Positions 17,858 to 26,957 of a DNA stretch of 64,000 nt are shown one piece after another (within the stretch, counting starts at the first letter, position 1; every line of letters starts with the position of its first letter). This stretch comes from Glutamicibacter uratoxydans. GTDB taxonomy: Bacteria > Actinomycetota > Actinomycetes > Actinomycetales > Micrococcaceae. Under the pieces are notes generated by a model that saw only the letters and a list, made by a program, of their open reading frames with translations, ran no database searches and was not told the origin of the DNA. Location: positions 62,001 to 126,000 of the forward strand of contig NZ_BJNY01000006.1 in NCBI RefSeq assembly GCF_006539925.1, written 5' to 3'. A program made the translations under genes and the position numbers.

Positions 17858-18646
17858 ATGTCGAAGCATGTCTTGCCGGTGAAGATTGATCGAGGTACCG
17901 GTACTCCGGTCCTGTTGCTGCATGGTTTGGGGAACAATCACTGCAGTTGGGAATTCGTCCTTGAACACCTGGACTATTCGCGGCAGCGCGTGATCGCAGT
18001 AGATCTGCTGGGTTTTGGCGATGCGCCCAAGCCGGATGTCCAATACACCTTGGAGGACCACAGCGATGCGATCGCTGCGACGCTGGAGTCGTTGGGCCTT
18101 AAAGACATCGTGGTTGCCGGACATTCAATGGGCTGCAATATTGCCCTGGATCTGGTTACTAGACATCCCGAACTGGTGAGCAAGCTCGTGCTCTTCGGTG
18201 CACCCTTGTACCGGCGGGCCCCGCGTGGCGGAAAAATACGCAGTCTGCTGCGATCCGAGGGGCTGTACTTTTCATTGTTCGAGCTGGTGCAGCGTTCTCC
18301 CGAAGCAATTCAGGCAGGCGGGCAGCTGGCCGAGGAATACGTTCCGTTTGTCAAGGGCATGGAAATTACCGAGGAAACTTGGCCTGCCTACCGCAAGAGC
18401 CTTGAGAATACGATCATGCAGTTCGACAGCTACCGGCAGGCATGCAGCCTCGACATCCCGGCGGTGTTCGTCAACGGGATTTTTGACTTCTTTATCATCC
18501 GCGGCAATACCAATAGGGTTCAACTGAAGAACCGGAAGCATGTGCGGATCAAGCGTACGCGCGGACCGCATGAGCTGACACCAGCCCAAGGAAAGGTCGC
18601 CGCGCGAATCATCGGCAAGGCGTCGCGAAAAGCATTTAACTCTTGA
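17858..18646 (+). CDS. Alpha/beta-fold hydrolase
   Basis: Serine hydrolase of 262 residues from the ATG at 17858. The oxyanion motif LLLHGLGNN is near residue 20, the nucleophile elbow GHSMGC near residue 91, and a His is available in TRGPHELTP near the end. The frame is open further upstream, but that part runs through the hpa promoter and lacks conservation. Substrate is unknown. It diverges from the hpa operon; the shared 200-bp upstream region allows co-regulation but does not prove it. No clear Shine-Dalgarno is seen. Confidence 0.78.
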   Translation: MSKHVLPVKIDRGTGTPVLLLHGLGNNHCSWEFVLEHLDYSRQRVIAVDLLGFGDAPKPDVQYTLEDHSDAIAATLESLGLKDIVVAGHSMGCNIALDLVTRHPELVSKLVLFGAPLYRRAPRGGKIRSLLRSEGLYFSLFELVQRSPEAIQAGGQLAEEYVPFVKGMEITEETWPAYRKSLENTIMQFDSYRQACSLDIPAVFVNGIFDFFIIRGNTNRVQLKNRKHVRIKRTRGPHELTPAQGKVAARIIGKASRKAFNS

Positions 18647-18661
18647 AGCATCTGGTGCGGA

Positions 18662-18691
18662 AGAAAAGCATTGACTGACCAATGCTTTTCT
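18662..18691 (+). terminator. Hairpin after the alpha/beta hydrolase gene
   Basis: Perfect 12-bp stem AGAAAAGCATTG / CAATGCTTTTCT with a 6-nt loop, 15 bp after the hydrolase stop. The TTTTCT end gives a partial U-tract. Confidence 0.7.
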
Positions 18692-18703
18692 CCGAAAAAC
18701 GGC

Positions 18704-18753
18704 ATTCGGCCCCCGGGATCACGTCAATAATCAGTGATTCCGGGGGCCGAAGT
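18704..18753. terminator. Bidirectional terminator downstream of the first ilvD
   Basis: ATTCGGCCCCCGGGATCAC (18704-18722) and GTGATTCCGGGGGCCGAAGT (18734-18753) form a long GC-rich stem with one mismatch. It sits right after the leftward ilvD stop and can also back up the rightward hydrolase terminator. Confidence 0.75.
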
Positions 18754-18767
18754 GCTGTGGCTGGTGG

Positions 18768-20678
18768 CTAGGCCTTGGCGGCCTGTGCCTCACGCTCGTC
18801 TGCCTCGCGCATGGCGCGCTCCACGCGTTCTACATCGCGGACGGCGCCCTTGTCTGCGGACAGGGCCATGGCTGCGTAGGCCCGCAGCGCAGGGGAGACC
18901 ACGCGCTCGCGGTTTGCAGGACGGTAGCCGGTGGTGGCCAGCAGGCGTTCGCGGCGTTCTGCCAGAACTTCCTCGGAGACATTCAGGGTCAGATCGCGGG
19001 TGGGGATGTCGATGGAGACGATGTCTCCGTCTTCCACGAGGGCGATGATGCCGCCGGAGGCAGCCTCAGGGGAAATGTGGCCGATGGACAGACCCGAGGT
19101 ACCGCCGGAGAAACGGCCGTCGGTGATCAGTGCACATTCCTTGCCCAGGCCGCGGCCCTTGAGGAACGAGGTTGGGTAGAGCATCTCCTGCATGCCAGGA
19201 CCGCCCTTCGGTCCTTCGTAGCGAATGACCACGACGTCGCCGGCCTTGACCTGCTTGTTCAGGATCTTCTCAACTGCCTCGTCCTGCGACTCACAGACCA
19301 CGGCTGGGCCGCTGAAAGTCCAGATCGATGGGTCGACGCCAGCAGTTTTCACCACTGCGCCGTCCACTGCGATGTTGCCGCGCAGCACTGCCAGGCCGCC
19401 GTCGGCGGAGTAGGCGTGCTCGACGGAGCGGATGCAGCCGTTCTCAGCGTCGGTGTCCAGGGTTTCCCAGCGGACCGACTGCGAAAAGGCCTTGGAGGAG
19501 CGCACGCCTGCCGGACCTGCATGCCACAGGTCGGAAGACTTCTCGCTGGCCTTGCCGCTGCGGATGTCCCACTCATCGAGCCATTCGCCCATGGTCTTGG
19601 CGTGGACGGTGTGGACCGATTCATCCAGCAGGCCGCCGCGGCGCAGCTCGCCGAGGATGGCTGGAACGCCGCCAGCGCGGTGCACGTCTTCCATGTAGTA
19701 GGTCTTGCCGTTGCCTGCGGAGTTCGGTGCCACCTTGGACAGGCAGGGAACGCGGCGAGAGACTGCATCGATCTCATCCAGGCCGAACTCCACGCCGGCC
19801 TCGCGGGCGGCTGCCAGCAGGTGCAGGATGGTGTTGGTGGAACCGCCCATTGCGATGTCCAGGGCCATGGCGTTGCCGAAGGCCTTCTCGGTGGCGATGC
19901 TGCGCGGCAGCACCGATTCATCGGATTCGCCGTAGTAGCGGTTGGCGATGTCCACGACCAGCTTGCCGGCGTCCTCGTACAGCGCCTTGCGGGCGGTGTG
20001 GGTTGCCAGAGTGGAGCCGTTGCCCGGCAGGGACAGGCCGATGGCCTCGGTCAGGCAGTTCATCGAGTTGGCGGTGAACATGCCGGAGCAGGAGCCGCAG
20101 GTTGGGCAGGCTGATTCTTCGATGCGCAGGATGTCTGCGTCGGAGACGTTCTCGTTCACTGCCTCGGAGATGGCGTCAACGAGGTCAAGGGTGCGGACGG
20201 TGCCGTCAACCAAGGTCGTGCGTCCGGATTCCATCGGGCCGCCGGAGACGAAGACGGTCGGGATGTTCAAGCGCAGGGCAGCCATGAGCATGCCCGGGGT
20301 GATCTTGTCGCAGTTGGAGATGCAGATCAAGGCGTCGGCGCAGTGTGCGTTGACCATGTACTCCACCGAGTCGGCGATCAGGTCGCGCGATGGCAGGGAG
20401 TAGAGCATGCCGCCGTGGCCCATGGCGATGCCGTCGTCCACCGCGATGGTGTTGAACTCGCGTGGGATACCGCCAGCTTCGGTAATAGCGTCAGAGACGA
20501 TGCGGCCAACCGGCTGTAGGTGGGTGTGGCCTGGAACGAACTCGGTGAAGCTGTTGGCGACGGCGATGATCGGCTTGCGGCCGAGGTCTGCGCCGTTGAC
20601 GCCGGCTGCACGGAACAGGGCGCGAGCGCCTGCCATGTTGCGGCCATGGGTAACGGTATGTGAACGAAGTGTGGTCAT
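18768..20678 (-). CDS. ilvD: Dihydroxy-acid dehydratase (long, E. coli-type)
   Basis: Iron-sulfur dehydratase of valine, leucine and isoleucine synthesis, 636 residues, the length of the E. coli-type IlvD. Cluster cysteines lie in [11 protein letters not shown] (about residue 122) and [20 protein letters not shown] (about 190-210); the C-terminal [20 protein letters not shown] is the family signature. It stands alone, far from ilvBNC, while a second, shorter dehydratase is at 55549. The two belong to different IlvD subgroups, so either could serve isoleucine/valine synthesis or a related sugar-acid dehydration. Confidence 0.92.
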   Translation of the reverse strand: MTTLRSHTVTHGRNMAGARALFRAAGVNGADLGRKPIIAVANSFTEFVPGHTHLQPVGRIVSDAITEAGGIPREFNTIAVDDGIAMGHGGMLYSLPSRDLIADSVEYMVNAHCADALICISNCDKITPGMLMAALRLNIPTVFVSGGPMESGRTTLVDGTVRTLDLVDAISEAVNENVSDADILRIEESACPTCGSCSGMFTANSMNCLTEAIGLSLPGNGSTLATHTARKALYEDAGKLVVDIANRYYGESDESVLPRSIATEKAFGNAMALDIAMGGSTNTILHLLAAAREAGVEFGLDEIDAVSRRVPCLSKVAPNSAGNGKTYYMEDVHRAGGVPAILGELRRGGLLDESVHTVHAKTMGEWLDEWDIRSGKASEKSSDLWHAGPAGVRSSKAFSQSVRWETLDTDAENGCIRSVEHAYSADGGLAVLRGNIAVDGAVVKTAGVDPSIWTFSGPAVVCESQDEAVEKILNKQVKAGDVVVIRYEGPKGGPGMQEMLYPTSFLKGRGLGKECALITDGRFSGGTSGLSIGHISPEAASGGIIALVEDGDIVSIDIPTRDLTLNVSEEVLAERRERLLATTGYRPANRERVVSPALRAYAAMALSADKGAVRDVERVERAMREADEREAQAAKA

Positions 20679-20734
20679 GGGTTAATCAGATCACATCTTT
20701 GGTATTCCACTGAAGACGGTGTCAATACTATTAC

Positions 20735-20745
20735 TGGTACTACCA
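20735..20745. promoter_or_regulatory. Small palindrome in the ilvD/XRE divergent promoter
   Basis: TGGTA-C-TACCA, a perfect palindrome 20 bp before the XRE gene. A TTGACA (minus strand, around 20720-20725) is a plausible -35 for ilvD. The palindrome could be an operator for the XRE regulator. Confidence 0.35.
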
Positions 20746-20764
20746 TGAAAAGAGGAGGTGGCGA

Positions 20765-21544
20765 ATGGATGCTGGAATGGGACGCCGCAAGGAATTAGCC
20801 GCTTTTCTCAAGGACCGGCGGTCTCGTGCCGACCGGGCGGCCCACGGGCTGCCCGAAGTAGGACGCAGCCGCGTCACCGGCCTGCGCCGCGAAGAAGTCG
20901 CCACTCTGGCCGGAGTCTCGGTCACCTGGTATACGTGGCTTGAGCAGGCCAGGGATATCAATCCGTCGCGGCAGGTTCTTGAGTCCTTGGCACGGCTCTT
21001 CAGGCTTTCGCCGGTGGAAAGCACGTATCTTTTGTCCTTAGGCGGGCATGGCGAATTGGCGCCCACAACTTCAAGTTCCATGACCCCTGCACTGCAGCGG
21101 CTGGTTGACGCACTGGGGTTCCCAGCATTCCTGCTCTCCGAGGACTGGTCGATCATCGGCTGGAACGATGCCTATTCGCAGCTGTACCCGCGGATTGATT
21201 CGGTGAGTGAAGAGGATAGAAATTTGCTGTGGTTGGTCTTTACCGATGCCCAGCTGCGAAAGATGCTGCCGGACTGGGAAGAGCAGAGCCGCAGCTTTGT
21301 CGGCAGTTTTCGCGCCGAAACCCGCGGGTGGCTTAACCCGGCGGGGGAGAGCGGCATCGTCGCCCGGGTGTCTGCTGCTTCCTCGGAGTTTGCCGAAATC
21401 TGGCAGCAGTTGGACGTCGCGGGATTCAGCACGCGTGAGCGGCTGTTCAACCACCCGAAAAAGGGACTGACAAGATACGAGCAGCACAATCTCACCCCGG
21501 CTGAGGCACCCGATCTCACCTTGCTGATGTACGCGCCGCTGTAG
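20765..21544 (+). CDS. XRE family regulator with MmyB-like ligand domain
   Basis: 259-residue regulator. An N-terminal Cro/CI-type helix-turn-helix (about 10-85) carries RVTGLRREEVATLAGVSVTW, the hallmark of the MmyB/actinobacterial XRE group; residues about 105-255 form the PAS-like MmyB ligand-binding domain (LSEDWSIIGWNDAYSQLYPR). AGGAGGTGG lies just before the ATG. Relatives sit next to oxidoreductase or short-chain dehydrogenase genes that they control; no such partner is adjacent here, only ilvD in divergent orientation. Confidence 0.85.
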   Translation: MDAGMGRRKELAAFLKDRRSRADRAAHGLPEVGRSRVTGLRREEVATLAGVSVTWYTWLEQARDINPSRQVLESLARLFRLSPVESTYLLSLGGHGELAPTTSSSMTPALQRLVDALGFPAFLLSEDWSIIGWNDAYSQLYPRIDSVSEEDRNLLWLVFTDAQLRKMLPDWEEQSRSFVGSFRAETRGWLNPAGESGIVARVSAASSEFAEIWQQLDVAGFSTRERLFNHPKKGLTRYEQHNLTPAEAPDLTLLMYAPL

Positions 21545-21606
21545 GTGCGCAAAAAAGTTTTCGAATTCTGCGTCATGATTCTTGGATCATCGACTCTTAG
21601 TTTTTG

Positions 21607-21707
21607 TCAGGCGGAATCCGACCTCGTCGTTCAGCGTGCTGGTGTGGGGACACCAGGCTGATCGAAATGCCCATGGGATGATGGGCTGAGGCTCGGATTC
21701 CGCCTGA
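21607..21707. other. 101-bp structured element with perfect 15-bp terminal inverted repeats
   Basis: TCAGGCGGAATCCGA (21607-21621) is repeated inverted as TCGGATTCCGCCTGA (21693-21707). The stem continues, after a one-base bulge, with CCTC/GAGG. Inside are two hairpins: CTGGTG-TGGGGA-CACCAG, extended by CAGC/GCTG, and GCCCAT-GGGATG-ATGGGC. As RNA this would fold into a three-way junction; as DNA it resembles a small MITE-like repeat. It lies between the XRE and GNAT genes, 63 bp before the latter. Confidence 0.6.
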
Positions 21708-21770
21708 TGTTTAGCGGGTGTACCACCAGCTTCGACTGTTTGAAGCCTCGTCAATGGAATACTTCCCCAT

Positions 21771-22274
21771 ATGGAACGCACATTTACGCTTCGATTGGCA
21801 GATGGCGCAGCCGCATCAGAAATCGTTCGGCTCAGGGACTCTCTCGCGCTGTGGCAACAGGAGCGGGGCATCGAGCAGTGGTCTCCCGGAGAGCTGACTG
21901 CTGCACAAGTTTCCGAACAGATTGATATGTGTGAATGGTGGATTGGCCCGGACTCACGCGATGTACTGATTGCATTCCGGCTGAGCCAACGAGACGAACT
22001 AGTTTGGCCTGATGACCATCCTGACTCAACCTATATTCACGGGCTTATGGTTGACCGTTCGCTGTCTGGTCAAGGCATCGGCCAGAAGCTGCTGAATATC
22101 GCAGAGGAAAAGATTCGCTCGCAGGAAAAGACCTGGGCCAAGCTCGACTGTGTTGCCTCGAACCACACCTTGAGGCGTTTTTACGAGAACAATGGCTATA
22201 AGGAACGCGGGATCGTTGATTTCGGCCCTGAAGTTTCGTGGCATCCAGTGATGAGATTTGAAAAGAAGTTATAG
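21771..22274 (+). CDS. GNAT family N-acetyltransferase
   Basis: 167-residue acetyltransferase with the acetyl-CoA pyrophosphate loop RSLSGQGIGQKLL (about 98-110) and a C-terminal NHTLRRFYENNGYKERG typical of GNAT proteins. Substrate is unknown. A GC-rich terminator follows. The upstream untranslated region holds the structured element at 21607-21707, which could influence its expression. Confidence 0.8.
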   Translation: MERTFTLRLADGAAASEIVRLRDSLALWQQERGIEQWSPGELTAAQVSEQIDMCEWWIGPDSRDVLIAFRLSQRDELVWPDDHPDSTYIHGLMVDRSLSGQGIGQKLLNIAEEKIRSQEKTWAKLDCVASNHTLRRFYENNGYKERGIVDFGPEVSWHPVMRFEKKL

Positions 22275-22328
22275 CTTTCGACGAAAGCGGAGATTCTCCA
22301 GCTGTAACTTGAACCTGCAGCCAGGGCC

Positions 22329-22377
22329 GCGGTGGGAGCACGTCGGTCTTTTCGATCTGGGACTCCCACCGCTTTTT
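22329..22377 (+). terminator. Rho-independent terminator after the GNAT gene
   Basis: GCGGTGGGAG (22329-22338) pairs with CTCCCACCGC (22363-22372), followed by TTTTT. Confidence 0.8.
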
Positions 22378-22398
22378 GGCGGCTGAAAATGCTGGCGG

Positions 22399-23160
22399 CT
22401 ACGAAGCCAGGAACTGAATAGCCTTTTCCTTGAACTCGCGGCTGGTCACCGCGTTCGCATGGTTGCGGCCAGCGAGCCAGAGGACCTCGTTGCGGGTCCC
22501 CGCGTCCTTGAGCAGGCGGCGCAGCTGCGGCATGGTGGTGGCCAGGTCGTCCTGGTCGCCGGCGACAAGCAGGGTCGAGGAAGTCGGCACCTTGGCTGCA
22601 GGGTCGAAAGGTTCGGTCTTGATGCCCTCGATGAGGCGGAAGAGCGCTTCTGGATCATTCGACGGCTCAGCCGAGGCAATCTTGAAGATCGACTCCGAGT
22701 GCTCATCGTTAATTGCTGCACCGGTGGCGATGTGGTCGCGGGCCTGTTCGATCGCGAAACCTGCCAGCAGGTCGTTGGCGCCCGGGCCACCCATGACAAG
22801 GTGGTTGACCAGATCAGGGTTCCATGCGGCGAATTCCCAAGCCAGGCGCGAGCCCAGCGAGTAGCCCAAGACATCTACCGGACCCTCGTCGAGTTCCATG
22901 ACGATGGCTGCCAGCGCCTGGCGAATCTGGCTCGGAGCCCAGCTGCCGTCATTGCGGAATGGGTTTTCTCCGTGGCCAGGAAGATCGATGAGGATGACAT
23001 TGCGGCCGTGGTCGGTCAAATACGTCGTCCAGCGGGCCCGTTCCCAGTTAAGTTCGCCAGATGAGGCGAAGCCGTGAATGAGCAGTACGGATGGCCCGCT
23101 CACCTCGGTGTTAGTGCGGATTACGCGATGATTAAGATCGAGGGTCATGCCTTTGATCAT
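22399..23160 (-). CDS. Alpha/beta-fold hydrolase
   Basis: 253-residue serine hydrolase. LLIHGFASSG near residue 27 supplies the oxyanion strand, VLGYSLGSRLAWEFA near residue 97 the nucleophile elbow, and LAGRNHANAV near the end the catalytic His. An ATG 12 nt downstream is an alternative start. It resembles esterases of the carboxylesterase/epoxide-hydrolase group; the substrate is not evident. It diverges from the nrtR operon. Confidence 0.78.
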   Translation of the reverse strand: MIKGMTLDLNHRVIRTNTEVSGPSVLLIHGFASSGELNWERARWTTYLTDHGRNVILIDLPGHGENPFRNDGSWAPSQIRQALAAIVMELDEGPVDVLGYSLGSRLAWEFAAWNPDLVNHLVMGGPGANDLLAGFAIEQARDHIATGAAINDEHSESIFKIASAEPSNDPEALFRLIEGIKTEPFDPAAKVPTSSTLLVAGDQDDLATTMPQLRRLLKDAGTRNEVLWLAGRNHANAVTSREFKEKAIQFLAS

Positions 23161-23207
23161 AGGCCAAATCGGGTATTCATGCCTTGTTGTGGTGGCGTCG
23201 GCCCCTA

Positions 23208-23230
23208 GTTAATGTCAAAATGACTCTAAC
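23208..23230 (+). promoter_or_regulatory. Candidate NrtR operator
   Basis: GTTAATGTCA-AAA-TGACTCTAAC, an inverted repeat with 8 of 10 arm positions matching, 47 bp before nrtR. NrtR sites usually contain GTCA/TGAC half-sites separated by an AT-rich centre. It is the only such site before the operon, implying autoregulation and control of all five genes. Confidence 0.6.
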
Positions 23231-23277
23231 GCGGATTCGCCGTGAAGATTTTGTTGTCAAGAAGCGAGTTGGAATAG

Positions 23278-24003
23278 ATGACATCGGTACCCAGCTGGGC
23301 TAACGTCGACGAGCGGCGCAACCTGCCGCCCGCCCTGGCTGTGTCCACGGTGATCCTCGGCATCCGGCCTGGGGTCGAAGGAGGCCCCGACAAGCTGTGC
23401 CTGCCGCTGGTGCGCCGCATTCGCCAACCGCACGCCGGCATGTGGGCGCTGCCAGGCGGACCGGTGGACGCCCGGGAATCCCTGGGCCAGGCTGCCGGGC
23501 GAACCCTGGCAGGGACCACCGGACTGCGGCCGAACTACCTAGAACAGCTCTACACTTTCGGCGACATCGACCGCTCGCCAACGCACCGATTGGTCACCAT
23601 CGCCTACTTCGCGCTGCTGCACGTCGACCAGGTGGGCGCCACGGTGCAGGACCCGAACGTCGCCTGGTTCGACATCGACGACCCAGCCATCGCGCAGCTG
23701 GCCTTCGACCACCGCAAGATCGTGGACTATGCGCTGTGGCGGCTGCGCAACAAGACCGAATACGGGCAGATCGCCCACCGCCTGCTCGGCGAGCGCTTCA
23801 CCTTGGCCGCGCTGCGAGGGGTGTATGAAGCGATCCTGGGGCGCCGGCTGGATCCGGCGAACTTCAGGCGCACGTTGAACTCGACAGCCAGCATCGAGGC
23901 CACCGACGAATACCTGGCGGGTGGCAAGCACCGCCCTCCGCGGCTCTACCGCTATGTGGGCCACGGGCCGGACCCGCTGGAAGTTGACCCGCTGCACGGC
24001 TAG
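23278..24003 (+). CDS. nrtR: NrtR-type Nudix/HTH regulator of NAD synthesis
   Basis: 241-residue regulator. Residues about 15-145 form a Nudix fold (GMWALPGGPVDARESLGQAA), but the catalytic REXXEE portion reads RTLAGTTG, so hydrolase activity should be lost; this is usual for NrtR, which uses the fold to sense ADP-ribose-type ligands. Residues about 150-225 form the C-terminal winged helix (RRTLNSTASIEATDEYLAGG). It is the first gene of the nrtR-nadABC-nifS operon, 54 bp before nadA. Confidence 0.88.
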   Translation: MTSVPSWANVDERRNLPPALAVSTVILGIRPGVEGGPDKLCLPLVRRIRQPHAGMWALPGGPVDARESLGQAAGRTLAGTTGLRPNYLEQLYTFGDIDRSPTHRLVTIAYFALLHVDQVGATVQDPNVAWFDIDDPAIAQLAFDHRKIVDYALWRLRNKTEYGQIAHRLLGERFTLAALRGVYEAILGRRLDPANFRRTLNSTASIEATDEYLAGGKHRPPRLYRYVGHGPDPLEVDPLHG

Positions 24004-24057
24004 CGGCACCACACTCTTACACACGCAGAAATTCCCACCCCTGAAAGGGGCCCTGAC

Positions 24058-25362
24058 ATGAGCACCGAAACCACCTTCACCGACGCGTTTCTCTTGGATT
24101 CCAGCGCTTCGGTGGCGCAGAACATCACCCGGCTGAACCTGCTGGCCACCGAGTCTTCATGTTCCAAAGACCTGAACTCCAGCCCGTGGGACACTCCCGG
24201 GGGCTACGGCCCGGGCGCTTCGCAGGATGACGAGATTCCTGCCGACTACCCGGTGCAGGCAACCATCCCTGAAAGCTACCTGCAGGCCAGCGACGAGGAG
24301 CTGGATCAGCGCATCGCCGCCGCCCGGGAAACTCTGGGCGAGCGCGTGGTCATCCTGGGCCACCACTACCAGCGCGATGAGATCGTGAAGTACGCGGATT
24401 ACATCGGCGACTCCTTCCAGCTGGCCAACGCGGCGCTGACCCGGGACAAGGCGGAGGCCATCGTCTTCTGCGGCGTGCACTTCATGGCGGAGACCGCCGA
24501 CATCCTCTCCGGCGACCACCAGCAGGTCATCTTGCCGAACCTTGCCGCCGGCTGCTCCATGGCGGACATGGCCGACGGGCCGAGCGTGCAGCGCTGCTGG
24601 GATGAGCTGATGGAGCTCTACAAGGACGAGGACTCTTCTGACGGCAAGGCGCCGGTGATCCCGGTGACCTACATGAACTCCTCGGCGGAGCTGAAGGCAT
24701 TCGTCGGCCGCAACGGGGGACTGGTGTGCACCAGCTCCAATGCCGCCACGGTGCTGGAATGGGCCTTTGAGCGCGGCCGGCGCGTGTTGTTCTTCCCGGA
24801 CCAGCACTTGGGCCGCAACACCGCCAAGGCCATGGGTATCGGTCTGGAGCAGATGCCGCTGTGGAGCCCGCGCAAGGAACTAGGCGGCAATGAGGCCCAG
24901 GTGCTGCAGGATGCCAAGGTGATCTTGTGGCACGGGTTCTGCTCGGTGCATAAGCGCTTCACCCCGGCGCAGATCGCCAAGGCCCGCGAGACCTTCCCGG
25001 GCGTGCGCGTGATCGTGCACCCAGAGTGCCCGATGGAGGTGGTGGACGCGGCCGACGAGGCAGGCTCCACCGAGTACATTCGCGCCGCGATTGACGCGGC
25101 CACCGAGCCGACCACCTTCGCTGTGGGCACCGAGATCAACATGGTCAACCGGCTCGCGGCCCAGTACCCGCAGCACACCATCTTCTGCCTGGACCCGGTG
25201 ATCTGCCCATGCTCGACGATGTACCGCATCCACCCGGGCTACCTGGCCTGGGTGCTCGAAGAGCTGGTGGCAGGGCGCACCGTCAACCAGATTACCGTGC
25301 CCAAGGACCAGCAGGGAGACGCCAAGATCGCCCTTGAGCGCATGCTGGCGGCGCGGCCATGA
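24058..25362 (+). CDS. nadA: Quinolinate synthase A
   Basis: [4Fe-4S] enzyme that condenses iminoaspartate with dihydroxyacetone phosphate to quinolinate. 434 residues, the long actinobacterial form with about 75 extra N-terminal residues. Family motifs: ILGHHYQRDEIVKYADYIGD, the cysteine segments FCGVHFMAE, LVCTSSNA and PVICPCSTMYR, and HPECPMEV. AAAGGGG precedes the ATG. The stop overlaps the nadB start (ATGA). The downstream NifS protein is likely to supply sulfur for its cluster. Confidence 0.95.
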   Translation: MSTETTFTDAFLLDSSASVAQNITRLNLLATESSCSKDLNSSPWDTPGGYGPGASQDDEIPADYPVQATIPESYLQASDEELDQRIAAARETLGERVVILGHHYQRDEIVKYADYIGDSFQLANAALTRDKAEAIVFCGVHFMAETADILSGDHQQVILPNLAAGCSMADMADGPSVQRCWDELMELYKDEDSSDGKAPVIPVTYMNSSAELKAFVGRNGGLVCTSSNAATVLEWAFERGRRVLFFPDQHLGRNTAKAMGIGLEQMPLWSPRKELGGNEAQVLQDAKVILWHGFCSVHKRFTPAQIAKARETFPGVRVIVHPECPMEVVDAADEAGSTEYIRAAIDAATEPTTFAVGTEINMVNRLAAQYPQHTIFCLDPVICPCSTMYRIHPGYLAWVLEELVAGRTVNQITVPKDQQGDAKIALERMLAARP

Positions 25363-26957
25363 CCGAGCTTGCGATCGTCGGCTCCGGGGTCGCCGGGCTG
25401 ATGGCAGCGGTGCAGGCCGCGGCCGCCGGGGCGCATCCGGTGCTGCTGACCAAGGATGGCTTGGGGGACTCGAACAGCGAGCTGGCCCAGGGCGGTCTGT
25501 CCGCAGTGACGGCGCAGTCCATCGCCGCCGGGGACTCGGTGGCGGCCCATGTGGCTGACACCCTGGCCGCCGGGGCGGGGCACTGCGGGCTGGGTCCGGT
25601 GCAGTTCATGTGCGCCAGCGCCCAGGAGCTGGTGGACCTGCTTGAGGCGCATGCCGCCGGGTTTGACCGCACAGAGTCAGGCGAGTTCCAGCTGGGGCTG
25701 GAGGCAGCCCACAGCGCCCACCGCATTCTGCATATCAACGGCGATGCCACCGGTGCAGGGCTGGTGGACGCGCTGCGCAGCTCGGTGCGGGTGCTGCAGG
25801 CCCGCGGCGAGGTCACCGTGGTTGAACAAGCCCAAGCGGTGGACCTGCAGCTGGATCCGCGCGGGCGGGTGGACGGCGTGCACTACCTGCAGGCGGGGGA
25901 GCAGCGCTTCATGCCTGCCGAGGCGGTGCTGCTGGCAACCGGCGGCATCGGGCAGGTCTTTGCGGCCACTACCAATCCTGCCGGAGCCACCGCCGACGGG
26001 CTGGGGCTTGCGGCGCGGGCCGGAGCAGTCATCGCAGACGCCGAGTTCGTGCAGTTCCACCCCACGTTGGTGGACCCGGCGCGCTTCCCTTCTGCCGGCA
26101 TGGTCTCCGAGGCGGTGCGCGGGGAAGGCGCGGTGCTGGTCACCGGGGACGGGCAGCGATTCATGCAGGAGATCCACTCGGATGCCGAGCTGGCGCCGCG
26201 CGATGTCGTGGCCCGCGGCATCCACCAGCAGCTGCTGGCAGGGCGCAGCGTCTACCTTGACGCCCGCGGCGTCGAAGCACAGCGCGGAGCCGGATTCCTG
26301 GCCCGGCGCTTCCCCTCCATCACTGTGAAGCTTGCTGAATCCGGGCTGGACATGGCTGCGGACCTGATCCCCATGGTGCCGGCGCAGCACTATTACATGG
26401 GCGGGGTCTACACCGACGCGCAGGGCCGCACCAGCGTGGCTGGGCTTTACGCCGCCGGGGAATGCGCCAACACCACGGTGCACGGGGCCAATCGGCTGGC
26501 CAGCAACTCGCTGCTGGAAGCCATGGTCTTTGCGCGCAGCGCGGTGCAGGCGGCGCTAAACGACGATGCGGAGGCCCGGGCTGACACCGCAGGCCTGCGC
26601 GTGGACCAGCTGCCTGACGCCGACGCCCAGGCGCCGCTGGAGCTGGCGGACCTGCAGCAGGAGGCCAGCAAGGCCATCGGCGTCTACCGCACGGGCGCGG
26701 GCCTGGAGGACTTCGCACAGCTGCTGGCCCGCAGCGCACCGGTGGCTTCCACCCAGCGGGCCCAGCACGAACTGGGCAACCTGTGGACCGCCGCCCGCTT
26801 CATCACCCAGGCGGCGCTGCACCGCACAGCAAGCCTCGGCGCCCACCACCGGTTGGACTCGACCGGAAAACCGGCGCCGGGCACACGCTTCGGCTGGCAG
26901 CTGCCGGAAGCAGAGCGGCTGCAGCCAACCATTATGAGCAAGGAACTGAACGCATGA
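25359..26957 (+). CDS. nadB: L-aspartate oxidase
   Basis: FAD enzyme making iminoaspartate, 532 residues. The dinucleotide fold IVGSGVAGLMAAVQAA opens the protein; SNSELAQGGLSAV, HPTLVDPARFPS, HYYMGGVYTD and GANRLASNSLLEAMVF are diagnostic of the NadB/succinate-dehydrogenase flavoprotein group, and the context selects NadB. It overlaps nadA and nadC by 4 bp each (ATGA), so all are translationally coupled. Confidence 0.95.
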   Translation: MTELAIVGSGVAGLMAAVQAAAAGAHPVLLTKDGLGDSNSELAQGGLSAVTAQSIAAGDSVAAHVADTLAAGAGHCGLGPVQFMCASAQELVDLLEAHAAGFDRTESGEFQLGLEAAHSAHRILHINGDATGAGLVDALRSSVRVLQARGEVTVVEQAQAVDLQLDPRGRVDGVHYLQAGEQRFMPAEAVLLATGGIGQVFAATTNPAGATADGLGLAARAGAVIADAEFVQFHPTLVDPARFPSAGMVSEAVRGEGAVLVTGDGQRFMQEIHSDAELAPRDVVARGIHQQLLAGRSVYLDARGVEAQRGAGFLARRFPSITVKLAESGLDMAADLIPMVPAQHYYMGGVYTDAQGRTSVAGLYAAGECANTTVHGANRLASNSLLEAMVFARSAVQAALNDDAEARADTAGLRVDQLPDADAQAPLELADLQQEASKAIGVYRTGAGLEDFAQLLARSAPVASTQRAQHELGNLWTAARFITQAALHRTASLGAHHRLDSTGKPAPGTRFGWQLPEAERLQPTIMSKELNA

